Origin: Mariannaea sp. PMI_226
Taxonomy: Eukaryota; Ascomycota; Sordariomycetes; Hypocreales; Nectriaceae
DNA length: 64,000 nt
Direction of reading: 5' to 3'
Assembly: GCA_024336345.1 (NCBI GenBank)
Contig: JANFOG010000019.1
Span: forward strand, 186,001-250,000
Part shown: positions 1 through 10,688 of the stretch, in pieces
How the letters are laid out: every line of letters starts with the position of its first letter
How positions within the stretch are numbered: the first letter of the stretch is position 1
The notes under the pieces: generated by a model
Databases searched by the model: none
Seen by the model: only the letters and a program-made list of their open reading frames with translations
What the model was told of the DNA's origin: nothing
Translations under genes and position numbers: made by a program

Positions 1-122
1 TGGTTTCTATTAGGTTCAGTCAATAGACAATCAGCAAAAGAGAGGATTCCAAAAGCCATACCAGGCATAAAAGTCATTCCAATAAGAAAAAGCGAGAAAA
101 AGAGCGTTTGGAGACTATTCAT
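1..122 (-). CDS. 5' end of a secreted or membrane protein, cut by the window edge
   Basis: An ATG on the minus strand at 122-120 opens a frame of 40 codons that stays open to the left edge. The start reads MNSLQTLFFSLFLIGMTFMP, a polar start followed by a long hydrophobic stretch, as in a signal peptide or first membrane segment. Methionines recur at about residues 16, 19 and 22. Upstream, on the minus strand, lie a TATA-like TTATATGG (342-349) and a perfect 12-bp palindrome CATCACGTGATG (354-365) with a CACGTG core. The family cannot be told from 40 residues. A spurious ORF is possible, but the hydrophobic start and the putative promoter support a real gene. Confidence 0.45.
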   Translation of the reverse strand, partial: MNSLQTLFFSLFLIGMTFMPGMAFGILSFADCLLTEPNRN

Positions 123-1475
123 GCCGTGGAATGTGGAATTAGTCATTCTAGATACGTGAGAAAGAACGGCGGTTGAGGTCATCCTAAAGTAGGATATTGT
201 GTGTGGATGATGCAGTGAGATCATGAGTGATCAAAGAATAACAAAAGTCAAGGTACGAGATAAAAGAGCAAGCAAAGGGTGCCAGAAGTCAAGAATACGA
301 GTTCATGAAGGTCAATGGTAGTTGAGCGGAAGCGGGTGCTCTTATATGGTGCGCATCACGTGATGTAGCATTTTGTTGGAAGCGGCGATGGCGCCTTGCC
401 TAAAGGGGGAGGCGCCATTTCCTGATGCAGCAGCAGCGACTCCGCGATTACTTAATAAAGTTATAAGCCTAGTGCTTGCAACAGGAGTGTCACGGTTGTG
501 CTAGACCGTTGCACCAAAGGGCAAAAGATTGGTTAATAATCGCTATGTGAGCAATTATACAAGCACGCAACTACTATTATAAGCCCACGGTGAACCAAGC
601 CGTGACAAGGAGGCGTGTCGCGATTGGCGAGCAGTTTATTAGCCATATCTTCCACATTATGGAGGCGGGGAGTGTTAAAATGAGCATCTTATATTGATTG
701 AAGGAGAAAAAGACTAGCGCTAACTAGCGAGAACTATTGACAAGAAGGCATCTACATCCTAGCCACCAATGGATCGGAATAGCCATTGATCCGTTATGCC
801 AGAGATCTCAACAGGGAGGAAATGAACGCAAATCCAGGTTAAGCACATATTGGACAATTGTCTATTCCTTTAGATTAACTAAATTCCGAGAGTTATGTAT
901 GCAATTATATTGCATAAGGACGTAATCGCGTTGACAATATAAGGTTGTGTTTGAGACTCTATAGATAGTAATAGCGCAATACACCTTTAATTCAGGATCA
1001 TTTTGAAGGGCTTGAAGGGTAAGAAGAATATTAACTTTATTACTTGACTCTAGCATATTATATAGTCAAGGAATGTAGATTGAAGTAGTGAAGACGGAAT
1101 TTGGGTGGAGAATTGACCGCTCGCTTGTATTGACCACTCGCTTATCATATACGTTATAGGATCTTTATGTAGCTCTATTTGTGCAGCAATTTTAGTCGTA
1201 AGGTTGAGCAGGGTCGATGCTGCTATATGATTCCCAATATAAAAATGGCAAGTCTATTCTTTTATATTAGTTTCATGCTATTAAATTTAAGAATTTATAA
1301 ACTAACAATATAGCATAAAAACGCATTTAGTAATAATACATTTTGACTTTACATTATATTGGCCTGATTAAATGTAAGCTCAGTAGCCTGCTACAAGTAA
1401 TTAATAAGATCAGGCTTTATAACTTCAGTCTTTTTGTAAAAATACGCTCGCAGGGAGTAGAGCTATAGTAATATA
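123..1475. other. Intergenic, no convincing gene
   Basis: Besides the putative promoter of the left-edge gene (TATA-like 342-349, palindrome 354-365) I see only short shadow ORFs. A stretch beginning TGTCACGGTTGTGC near 488 resembles the start of a fungal LTR, but no matching second end was found. The right half (about 1040-1475) is AT-rich with scattered TAG and TAA, like RIP-decayed repeat DNA. Confidence 0.4.
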
Positions 1476-2168
1476 CTATAGCGAAAATAGGAGGGCCTCA
1501 ACCTCTTGCGCAGCAAGGCACATACTATAGCAAAAATCGCCCACAAGCTCCCAAAAATATGGCTGATAATTGACTCCAATCCAGGGCTCGATATGGTCAA
1601 AGAAAAGGCCCATTATAACATCTTCTTTGTGGTAGGGAAGATAAAACCACCTCAGGCTTTTAGGCTGTTGTTGCTGATGCTGCAACTTCGATATGGCCCT
1701 AGGCTGTGCTAGACTCTCTCCTGGCCTAGTCTGAGAGAACAATTTCGGCCGATGTTGCTGTCCTGGGTCAAGCCGAATTATATTCATCCAGGAGTCGGCG
1801 CCTTTGTGGCAGGGGTTGTTGTAGACGAAGACCTGATTCCCGGCGTTGACAGAGACATCGCTGTAGTCGTCAAGATTGCTCAATGGGCTGTTGGCAGATG
1901 AGGAACTATTCTCATAGCAGCTTGACCCCAGATTCGAGAGAGAGCACGCAACAGGGTCCTCAATCATACACTCGAGCCTGTCGACGCGGTCTTGAACCAG
2001 CTGCTGCTGGCTTATAGCAGATTCACGAGGAGGATCTTCATAAACACAGGCCACCTGGTGACGGATACAAATTTTGCATGGTTGAGCCTTGTCACATTTC
2101 ACCTTGCGGTGGCGACAGACTTTGCACGGCTTTTTGAAGTTGGTGATATTGCTTGACATATTTGTCAC
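1476..2168 (-). pseudogene. Truncated Zn(II)2Cys6 transcription factor
   Basis: The 230-residue ORF has a complete fungal zinc cluster at residues 15-41: CKVC, then C in RHRKVKC, then PCKIC and VAC, giving C-x2-C-x6-C-x5-C-x2-C-x6-C. All six Cys are present. A Ser/Asn-rich linker and a Gln run follow, then a stretch (about 170-225, RWFYLPYHKEDVIMGLFFDH) resembling the start of the fungal-specific regulatory domain. The frame then stops in AT-rich sequence. Known members of the family run 500-900 residues, so about two thirds is missing. The start at 2168 precedes the cluster at the usual distance. It is probably a 3'-truncated remnant; a distant further exon is less likely because the sequence beyond 1475 looks decayed. 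Confidence 0.7.
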
Positions 2169-2840
2169 TTCGTCAAGTGCCTTTAAATGGTGCCTTCGGC
2201 TTAATTATAAATGAGAATACTAAGCTCAATCACCCAAGAAAGTACGTGGTTATGCTGGTCTTATATATGCGGTGCTCTGATGTTCCTTTCCTCCACTGTC
2301 TGCCCCGCCGGCCGGCCCCTGCATATTAGCAAATACCTACCTTTATCTCGCGAGCGAGGGAGCTTTTCCGTAATTGGAAGCCGTTCGGTCAAATGAGGAG
2401 AGCACCAATTTGATTCATGTGCCGTTCTCAGAATAAGGGTCGCTGATGACATAGGAGCGTCTATTACAGGAACTCATCACAAGTTGGCAGTTTATGTTGG
2501 CTTCAACGGTCAGGTCAATGACTAGTGGAAACTACAAATATTGTCATAATGATAGATAGAAGATATCACCAATGTGGCGTTTGTAGTGCTCATTCAGTTA
2601 TGTTAACCAATTATCCTAGATGCGGGATTATTAAGGTTTAGTAAAAAAATTATGAGCCAACTCTGTTCACAAAAAAATGAATTTTCCAGGTAACATTTTG
2701 TTGTGAAGTATACTACGATGCACGCTTGTCATGCTGGCTTAGTTGCAGTTACGTGACCCATAGCTATGCCAGGATAGGCAGGGCCCGGCGGCCAGCCGAG
2801 GCGGTCTCGGGAAAAAGCGACCTGTCCCTCTTCACCGCCC
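2169..2840. other. Intergenic, no gene seen
   Basis: This is the upstream region of the truncated zinc-cluster gene and the left flank of the Tc1-like element. Only shadow ORFs of 60 or so residues occur. It includes a GC-rich patch near 2300-2330 and 2780-2800 but no recognisable domain. Confidence 0.4.
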
Positions 2841-3795
2841 TACAGTGGGGGGACAAAAGTGACGATGCACGCCCATTTTGACCAAACATTTCCAAATTGC
2901 AACCCTACTTTGAAGCTGCTTTTCTCAGCCAAATTAATATATATTAATAAGAAATTAAAGTGGCATCTTTTTTTAGCTATTTTAGAATATTGCGTTAGCT
3001 TAGTATTTTGTGTACCAGCCATTTGCGGCTTCTACAGCTTCCAGTCTGTGTTCCATTGACTTTACGAGAGTTTGGAATAGCTCAAACTTAAAGTCGTCCC
3101 ATACCTCTGTAGCAGCTTCTTGGAGTAATTCTAATGATGCTTGATTTTCCTTCATTGACGAAAGTATTGGATATCTTTTACAGATCTCTTCCTTTAGTAA
3201 GTTCCATATATTTCCGATTGGATTAGGATCTGGTAAATATGGAGGCCATTCCACGAAAGTAACCCCGTTCTCTTCTGCCCATTCTTGCAGCCATTCTTGT
3301 ACTATCCGAGCTGTATGTGTAGGAGCATTATCTTGTGCAAATATAGAGCCTGGAGAGGCAATCGTAGGTAGTTGTTCTTGAAGGCATTCGAGATACGGCG
3401 AGCTGTAACTCCATTCCGGCGGGATTTTGGGTCTCCATAAAGCGACCACAAGGAAGTACGATTATCGAAGGAAAAACCACCCCAGAACATTTTTGAATGG
3501 CGTGTTGGCTTGCTCTTTGGCTGAGCATATATAGGATTTAATCGCTCGCCCTTTTGACTATTAGTTATAAAATTATAATAGCTTAAACTTAATATACCTT
3601 GGGGCAGAAAACCCACGCCTGACGCTCTCCTTCGCCACGGGCGATTGTGGATTCATCACTGAAGATCCAGCGCTGCCAGTAGCTTGGAGGTTTTCTTTTA
3701 TACCTTTTTGCAAATTGGAGCCGAAGAAATGCTATTTCTGGCGTTTGACTACCTTGGCTCATTTTCACCACATGGCGACAAATCTTCGGATGCAA
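2841..3795 (-). mobile_element. Tc1/mariner-type element, 5'-truncated relic
   Basis: One end is seen at 2841: a TA dinucleotide followed by CAGTGGGGGGACAAAAGTGA, a typical Tc1/mariner terminal repeat with TA target. The transposase runs on the minus strand from about 3795 down to the TAA near 3000. No matching inverted end is found beyond 3795, and the N-terminal helix-turn-helix is missing, so the 5' part of the element is lost. The unrelated sequence after 3795 may be what replaced it. Confidence 0.75.
3000..3795 (-). pseudogene. Tc1-like DDE transposase, broken
   Basis: Fragments in order on the minus strand: 3795-3589 with the first catalytic Asp (WIFSDEST), a probable 40-nt intron (GTATATTAAG to AACTAATAG, about 3598-3557), then frames carrying SKMFWGGFSF, the second Asp (FAQDNAPTHTA) and the block EWPPYLPDPNPIGNIWN. 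The last block normally reads NPIENIW, so the third catalytic acid has become Gly. At least one frameshift lies between the ORFs ending at 3302 and starting at 3449. The C-terminal end GWYTKY is the same as in the second Tc1-like element at 59.1 kb, so the two are relatives. Confidence 0.8.
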
Positions 3796-5573
3796 AATAT
3801 CGGATCATGATGGCCGACTATTAGTCTCAATCTCGGCTCCCTACTCTCGAGCCCTCTGCGCAAGGGAAACCGACGGCGGCCATCCCAGAACGAACAGAAG
3901 AAATCTCTAGGGCGTGGTTCCGCAATGTTGAGCGCGAACGATTTGCGAACTTGTATGGAACCGACATCCTATCCTAGGTGGACAAGAGGGCTCAGAAGCA
4001 GGGGCTATTATTCGATTACGAAGCTATAATGCACATTACCATTTTTCGCAGTGAGGAGGAGGCTACTGGCGCATTGGTATCACACCGCCATGCCAACGGA
4101 TGGGTTCGTGTCGTGGATGCGCGCCGCCGGGAGGGGCGGCGAATGATGCTGATACGTACAATGGGACACCGCCTTCGCCTGAGCATTGCCGACTCCAGCT
4201 TTACGTGTATACGTCGACCTGATTATTGGTACGGGAATGATATTTACATCGCCGAGTGTTGAGAGGGTGGCATTATCTGGCCTCTAAAGCCATTTCGTTT
4301 GGTGGGCGACTTCTTTCGTCCTCTTGTCTTTCTGCTCTAGTAGCTATAAAGGGTGGGAGAATGGGGCAAGGGCTGAAAATTGCACCATTATTTAATACTT
4401 TCCAGCATTACTTAAATTTAGTCCAGATTTAATTGTATTCAAACCTGTAATAACTTGCGTTATGGCCAAGGGTTAATGATACCCACCGACTACTATTATG
4501 ATATAAATGTTCGCTTTTAGTTTTGTCTGCGCATTCAGTCCTTGCTTCTTGTATCTTCATCAAATTAACCTGTGCTTCTTTGTTTGTGCACCTTTGTTTG
4601 TGCACCCTCGTTGGGTGATTGCTAGCCAAACTTGCGGCGTTGTCGAAGCTTGGCTTCATCCCTGGCATCATTGTCCAAGAAGATTGGTGGCAGTTAGTGC
4701 TGTCTATATACAAGGATGGTAAGACTGACTTGTGGGCGAAATAGATGTCTGGCATGACTAAGAGCCTGCTGGATGTTTATGTTGTTATCGCGGGTGTTCG
4801 AGAGAGAGCTAACTGCTTGGGCGAAGCACGGTTACTTACAATGGCTCAAGGAGAATATCCTGGATTGAGTCTTAAGATGGAGCCATTCTAGAAGATATTG
4901 GGTTATAGCATGGGTTAATGCATGTATGGAAGGTGCAATTGTTGCAGGTAGGATACCCCAAGCAATTTCTTGTTGCCATTGACCGGAGGTTTTTGGGATG
5001 ATCCAGTATTCGCAGTACCGCTATTATACTACCCAATAAGTACACTTAGATAAAATTGAATGAAAATTTAAGTATTTTAGATTTTACAATATCTAATTCA
5101 TCAGTATTCCTGCCCAATACTCTCCACTTGCCTTCACACACATAAATGGATCCCTTTGAGCGCGCGAAGGCAACATTGCGACCCAATAGGGATATCAGCC
5201 AATTATATAGAGTAGTAATGAAAATACTTCAATTTATGTGCGAAGTGCTCTATAAGGAAAGTGGTCACGATCTTCACATTTGCCTCATATAACTTGGGTG
5301 ATAGGTATTACTTGTGTGGATCTCGTAATTTCTTAGTCATCATTAGCAATAAGGATAAACTGGGGACCGATACAGCCATATCGCCTTCACACACTTAATG
5401 GTCTATTTTAAACCTAGGATGATATAAACACTTAGTCAAACAATATCAAACAGAGCTACAATCCTGAAGGCATATGAAGCTTGATGAGTAGTTAATTGAA
5501 GTTCTCTTTTATTATTTTAAATACTCTCTAAATTTCTTCCATTTAGTATTAATCTTCTTGATTACCTTTTCCA
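3796..5573. other. Unassigned sequence between mobile-element relics
   Basis: A plus-strand ORF at 3978-4262 (94 residues, Arg-rich) has no recognisable motif. A tandem 14-mer TTTGTTTGTGCACC occurs twice near 4578-4606. The part after about 4400 is AT-rich and full of TAG and TAA, in keeping with decayed repeats. I could not assign any gene. Confidence 0.35.
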
Positions 5574-6727
5574 TTGCCTCTTCATTCTATCTTGCTTTTT
5601 GTTCTACTTAGAATAATTCTTTTCTCCCTTGGCATAGTAGCCACAACTCTTCTATATAGAACTCAGGCTCTCGTTCCTCGATTAGAGAGTAGTCATACTA
5701 CACCAAATCTAACTACATTATTAACAGCCACTGCAATTCCCAATATTAATAATGCGCCTACCCAGTTTATACCTACTACTATTGTATATTATTTTTAGTG
5801 AATATCTTATTCTTTTAATAAATGTTAATTTATAACTTTTGATAGTATGTTATTTCTGGGTATATTCTCATTAATGGCTCCCCACGATGTGCTTACGATC
5901 AACCTTTAGCTAAAATTTATGAGGGCTCCTATGGTATGTCTTTATTAAAATCTGCCTCCATTAGATATATACTAATCTAAATCATCAATAGATATTTCAC
6001 ATAACCCTAATCAGTCTAATAGTACTGCCTTGATTATATCTGGCTTTCAACCTAATTCTGCCGGTTACCTTTACTCTCAAGGTTCCTGTTAGCTTCAGGC
6101 TACCTTACCTACTTCCCTGTCTGCAGTCTACTTTAATGGCACTTGTCTTACCGATGCTGCATCCAACCCAATCGGTAATCAATATATGTACCTCTAGCGG
6201 AACCCGAAAAAAGTCTATTATTAACAAAAATATTGTATATAGGCTGTGTACCTATGGACTCTGGTCTTATTACCAATCCTTATATTTCACCACCCCCTCC
6301 TGATCCATCGCAGACAAAAGGAAACAACCATAAATCAGGATATTGTTCCACTCTCCAACAAAATGAATGCCTATTGTCAACAGTCCGATATAAAGACAAT
6401 TATCTTTATCAGCAGTACTCCTCTTCCATTGCGGGTTGGGAAGGTCTTGGCCATTGCACTATTATATTTGATTGTGATAATGAAGATGCCTTTGCAAGAG
6501 GTATGATTGGTTGGCAAATCAAGAATGCGGTGACTAATATATATACAACATATAATGCCAAAAAATGTGGGACTACATATCTGAGCAATGGCTGCCATAT
6601 TACCATCAACTTTTGTAGTCATTGCCGTGAATATAGTGGCCATTTTTGGGATTATTGGACTGAGATTTCCAAGGGAAACTATAGTGATATCAATGATGGA
6701 TGGAAGATGGGGGACCAAGTATTATAA
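5574..6727 (+). pseudogene. Decayed secreted Cys-rich protein, possibly the tail of a killer-toxin-like GH18 chitinase
   Basis: The start MPLHSILLFVLLRIILFSLG at 5574 looks like a signal peptide or membrane anchor. After many stops, an open stretch of 164 codons (6233-6727) contains a Cys-rich block with the motifs KKCGTTYLSNGCH and NFCSHC after a HCTIIFDCDNEDAF segment. From memory this pattern (FxCxNED..., KCGTxYLSNxC, YCTNC) resembles the C-terminal region of large fungal killer-toxin-like GH18 chitinases. No catalytic domain is present, and the intervening DNA is AT-rich with stops, so this is at best a remnant. The two parts may not belong to one gene. Confidence 0.35.
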
Positions 6728-6989
6728 CCTTTCTCCGAATTCCCGTGGGTAAACCCTAGTTAACTACTCTTTAGTGGGTACGTAAACATACACGGTCCAA
6801 TTATAAACATGCACTGTCGCTTAAACCCCTTTTGGAATGCCCCCATACACTTTATATAAGCAAATTCTCTTCTAGTTTTTTCCTTTTCCACTCATCTATA
6901 GTTGTAATGCGGCTATGTTTTGCCCGCCCTGCAGCGCTGCCCTCAAATCAATCAAATCAAATCTCGCATCGTATCTGAAATATTTGATG

Positions 6990-7005
6990 ATCCGTCATGA
7001 CGGAT
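6990..7005. repeat. 16-bp perfect palindrome in the hAT end
   Basis: ATCCGTCATGACGGAT reads the same on both strands. It lies about 60 bp inside the hAT terminus at 6932, where transposase-binding subterminal repeats are usual. Confidence 0.7.
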
Positions 7006-7011
7006 TTGTTG

Positions 7012-7038
7012 TTTGAAATATTTGTCAAATATTTCAAA
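7012..7038. repeat. 27-bp inverted repeat in the hAT end
   Basis: TTTGAAATATTTG and CAAATATTTCAAA face each other around a single T. Together with the palindrome just before it, this makes two strong hairpins within 110 bp of the element end. Confidence 0.75.
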
Positions 7039-8360
7039 TCGTATCATCTATACTTTCCATCCTGCTCTCAGTATCCCGGTGTAACTCGTCTCCTCCAAGG
7101 AATGTGCTGCCCAGCTTGACAGCACCATGTCTGATCTAGTTCTTCAGGCATTGTAGCTTCTCCAGTGTTTCCGCACTCATCGAGAGTCTTTGCGACGTCA
7201 ATGTTCAATTTGGCAAGGCTGAAAGACTTTTTACAGTCTATTATTATTTTTGGAATAGCAAGCATGTCAAGAGCGAGCTGACTGAGCACCGGGAATGAAC
7301 CCCGGTGAGTCATCCACCAGTCAATCGGATCCTCGGTTTCTTGCGGTTCTAGTCGCAAATAACGCTCAAACTCGCTGCCCATTACTGTTGCTCGCGCTGT
7401 CCTACTCTTCACCCGTTGCTTGAACGCACTGTCTTCGTGTGTCTTTTGGCTCCTGTATGATGATGCCGCAGCCTCTACCGCCAACTTTTGCGGTTTGTCC
7501 GTCGTCTCGGCTGGCCTGCAGAGATACCAGCGATCAAGGTAGTCCGACAGTCCAATTTTGGCGTCCCTTACCCATATAAGTTGCTCTTCTGTAGCCCAGT
7601 TCGCCTCGAGATAGCTCATGCTAAGAGCTAGGTGTAGAATGATGGACGCAGCGAATAACGGTGACACTTCTAATTTCATGTAGTACTTATTGAGCTTCCG
7701 CCAGGCAGTTGTAATAGAGAGCCTCAGATACTATTGGTGCTCCTTTCCGATATTTTCTATATTCGTCGACCGAGGCAGCTTGCCCTGCCCGTTGCCTTCC
7801 TCCCCGTCACGACCTATAGGCTGTCTTCCCTGCATCTTTCTCTGCAGCCTTCGCGGCTGCATGTCCATCTCGTAGTCTTTAAATCGCGCGGGAAGCTGGC
7901 GATTTAGATCTGGTCGCCAATGAGGCTGCTTTACCTACAGGTTAGTACTTGCTTTCGCCGTTTCTTCCAAACCAGTATGGCAGAATAGCTTCCAGTCCTC
8001 TAAATGCTCCAGTAAGTAATTATTCCATACCCGTCATCACTTCCCAAAGGCGCCCATATCCTCCCTCACTACCCCGACCCTGCGCCCTTATTGTCTGTAA
8101 GTAGAATGGCTCAAGAATGTGCTACACCTCCACCAAAAGCCTCCAATTATCGCCTTTCCAAGACATCGCCCTCGGGCAGATACCGCTCTACCTCTGGATG
8201 AACTAGAAAGGCTTTGATGTCTTCTTGCTTGATAAGTGCTCGGGAGATCATAAGGTAGGTAGAATTCCATCTCGTGTCATTATCCAAGGTAACTTCTAGC
8301 TCCGCTGTCGACTCCCCTGCTAGTAGCTGCCACAGTTGCATTATATATGCAGCTAGCACG

Positions 8361-9056
8361 TCTGGTCATCTCATTTTTGAGTATAGCTGCACAAGGTAAT
8401 CAATGCCCATCCATTTGTTTTAGCAAACTTCCTGGTTGTGGTAAAATAAACTTTCAGGAAATAGCCCACTGCAAGTCTCGTCTCTTCAATTTGTGAGAAG
8501 TGGGCATCGGATTAGGGGCCTATAAGGGAAAGTGAGCTTAACAATCAAGCTATTCTTGAAGAGGATGAACCAATCTTTGAATCACCAAGTCATGAAGATT
8601 CTGAAGAACAACCTGAAGAAAAGATCATCATTGCATAAGATGATAATAACGCCAAAACTGTAGACGATAAGGAAAGCAATGAGTAAGCAAGAGCAATGGT
8701 AGAGCCACTCTATATACCTCCACCAACTGAGCCAAACCTTGATGCTATTATGGCAATAAGATGACCCGTTGCTAGAGCTGAGGGGTGGAGACCAAGTAAG
8801 GAACACTTCCAGTGGTAGTAATAGCATGCTATCAAGACTTATGCCACCAATACTTCATCCCAATCCCATTTCAGTCACCTATCCATGGAAGCTTCCTTGC
8901 TGGTCAAAGGTTCAAGCCAAAGATCGACAAGAGAGATCTTCCTAGACCACCAAAGACACTTACAGAGCTTGATAACCACCCATTCAAGCAGTGTGGCGCA
9001 TCATTTATTAATAAAGATTGAAATAAAAGTGAATGATTGATAATGATCATTGCCAA
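8361..9056 (+). other. Possible retroelement polyprotein scrap, decayed
   Basis: In one plus frame about 8540-8810 reads an acidic stretch (EEDEPIFESPSHEDSEEQPE), then EPLYIPPPTEPNLDAI and ARAEGWRPSKEHFQW, interrupted by TAA, TAA and TGA. Acidic linkers followed by Pro-rich and EGW-type blocks occur in fungal LTR-retroelement polyproteins, but I could not fix the family. No LTR was found. It may equally be a decayed host gene. Confidence 0.25.
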
Positions 9057-9119
9057 TCATTTCATTGATGCCCTACCCCACTTAATGATCATTGCATTGA
9101 AAGGGCGTCAATGAAATGA
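9057..9119. repeat. Imperfect inverted repeat, AT-rich
   Basis: ATTTCATTGATGCCCT (about 9059-9074) pairs with AGGGCGTCAATGAAAT (about 9101-9117, one mismatch). AATGATCATT, itself a palindrome, occurs twice nearby (about 9042 and 9083). The block probably marks the edge of a mobile element, but no coding partner could be assigned. Confidence 0.5.
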
Positions 9120-9470
9120 CAATAATGAAATGATGGGCGGGGTGGACCCTTGCCAGCATGGTTGAGCGTGGCAGTTCTCGCAAAAAGCAAGCATGCAACA
9201 GTAAGGACACCTAGCATGTTGTGGAAAATATTGATTTTCCGGCCCCCTTCCACATCTGACAGGTTTGTCCCTGGCCTGATCTACTCTGGTGTGCGCATTA
9301 TTATCCTCGTACATGATGGTTCCTGGTTCTACCATGCTTGTTAGATTGTATGTGTCGATGATGTCTAGTAGTAGGGTAGCTTCTGAGTCGGCCTGAATGC
9401 GAGATCCTCCCCAGAGTGGGTGGTGTAGGTTGAAGTCGCCAAGGGCGATCTGCTCTATATTGTGGTCGCT
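9110..9470 (-). mobile_element. LINE (non-LTR retrotransposon) endonuclease fragment
   Basis: The minus-strand translation near 9470-9290 reads EQIALGDFNLHHPLWGG, then a segment ending TYNLTSMVEPGTIMYEDN. LGDFNLHHPLWGG is the hallmark block of the AP-type endonuclease of fungal Tad/I-group LINEs, with the catalytic Asp and Asn of GDFN. The frame breaks on both sides and no reverse transcriptase is present. The fragment therefore covers only the last third of the endonuclease domain. Confidence 0.75.
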
Positions 9471-10385
9471 TTCAGCGGATTTTCATCGATCATGCATTCT
9501 CCGGTTTTGTTGCAATGTTGGCCCGAGCCATATTTCCTGTTCAAGTAACATTTCTTGATCACTAGTTGCGGCAGGTTCGCAAAAGCTACCTAGATCCTTC
9601 GTAGTGTTGGAAAATCCGGGGATCCCCCTTCTCTTCAGGATTCAGACTGTTAGTCTGAAAGTCCTAGATTTGAAGTTCAAAGTCCTAGATGAAATCAACT
9701 AGAGATATAAACCCGAGAAGAACTCTCATCTCAATAATTAACAATCAAGTTCAATAAAAAAAAATATTTTTAGCCAGCAATACTGCGCAATATAAACAAC
9801 AAGTATTGGTAGCCGCCCCGCAGAGATGAGGGTTTTCCGCTCCGACAAGGCATCAGAACGGGACTGGGAGCCCAAGGGAGCGAATAAAATAACATATCAA
9901 AGCGCTGTAAACCGAAGGGTAATACCAATAATAGAATGACTAAAGGATTTTGGACAGTGAAAAGAATATATATTTAGAATACCCATATTATAGCTCCACG
10001 AAATAGCTAGTAAAGGTCATATCTTAATTGTGATTGACTACACCCATAAATAGTCTATTTGGAACCCTACACTGGTGTGGAAACACGCAGGCGAAATATA
10101 TGCTTATTAAGTGTTGACAGATGACCAAAATGCCGTGCAATGAGTGACCTTTTCCGCCAAGTTCACGGCCACGCAGATCACTCCAAGCGGTCCCGGCGGC
10201 TTCATTGGCGGGGTCAAGTCCCAGCAAACCACCTACATACAGCGGGGCGGTGAGACTATTTGGTGGATCTAGGTACTTTACCCTGTACCTCCCACGCGAC
10301 CCATTTGCCTACTGACATCCTGCCACGGTGTGTTTGCTCGCCAAACAAGAATCGAGTCATTTTTTAGGCAGATTAGGCCTACGAA
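9471..10385. other. Intergenic, possible solo LTR
   Basis: From 9605 the sequence starts TGTTGGAAAATCCGGGGATC and ends in an A-rich tract (9756-9768). This has the look of a copia-type LTR of about 150 bp, but no target duplication or second copy was found. The rest (9800-10385) shows no gene; short minus-strand ORFs around 10024-10227 have no motif. Confidence 0.3.
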
Positions 10386-10688
10386 ATGCATAAGGAGAAG
10401 GTCATCACAGCGCTAAAGCAGTCATGCGGCCTGATTTACATCTCCTTTGACAGATGGAAGTTAGGCAATAGGCACAGCCCGTACGGGATTGCTTGTATCT
10501 TTTGGGATGAGAATAACCAGCCACGCAAGCTGGCGCTTGGTGTGCCGGAATTGCGGACTCGCCATTTCGGACACAACATTACGGCCGAAATACTGGACGT
10601 CCTTGACGCCTATGGGATCCAGGATAAGATTGGGTACTTCACACTAGACAGTGCGAGAGGATGGTTGCGGCGGCAGGGCGGATGGTGA
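10386..10688 (+). pseudogene. hAT transposase fragment, separate family
   Basis: The ORF contains the hAT core segment CGLIYISFDRWKLGNRHSP (normally SISFDLWTSPN), FGHNITAEILDVLDAYGI and KIGYFTLDSA (normally IGYFTLDNA). This is the first catalytic-Asp region of hAT transposases and the block after it. The sequence diverges abruptly at 10660 (SARGWLRRQGGW instead of NASNND). There is no BED finger and no dimerisation domain. It is least like families A, B and C in this window and may be a fourth family. Confidence 0.65.

Larger units (their letters stand above)
6932..8360 (-). mobile_element. hAT family A, C-terminal half with one terminus
   Basis: The element end at 6932 reads CAGCGCTGCCCTCAAATCAA, close to the termini of the full-length family A element at 27071. 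Transposase fragments on the minus strand (8359-8147, 8270-8088, 7679-7068) match family A: STAELEVTLDNDTRWNSTYL, then ERYLRLEPQETEDPIDWWM, then LALDMLAIP, the hAT dimerisation region. Frames shift at least twice. In the conserved IPAMSTDCERAFSLAKL block the copy has IPKIIIDCKKSFSLAKL. The N-terminal half and the other end are missing past about 8360. Confidence 0.75.

Noticed and set aside
488..720. TGTCACGG stretch as an LTR
   Set aside because: No partner LTR and no clear end; too weak to annotate.
9605..9755. Copia-like solo LTR (TGTTGG start, A-rich end)
   Set aside because: No target duplication, no second copy and an unclear 3' end.
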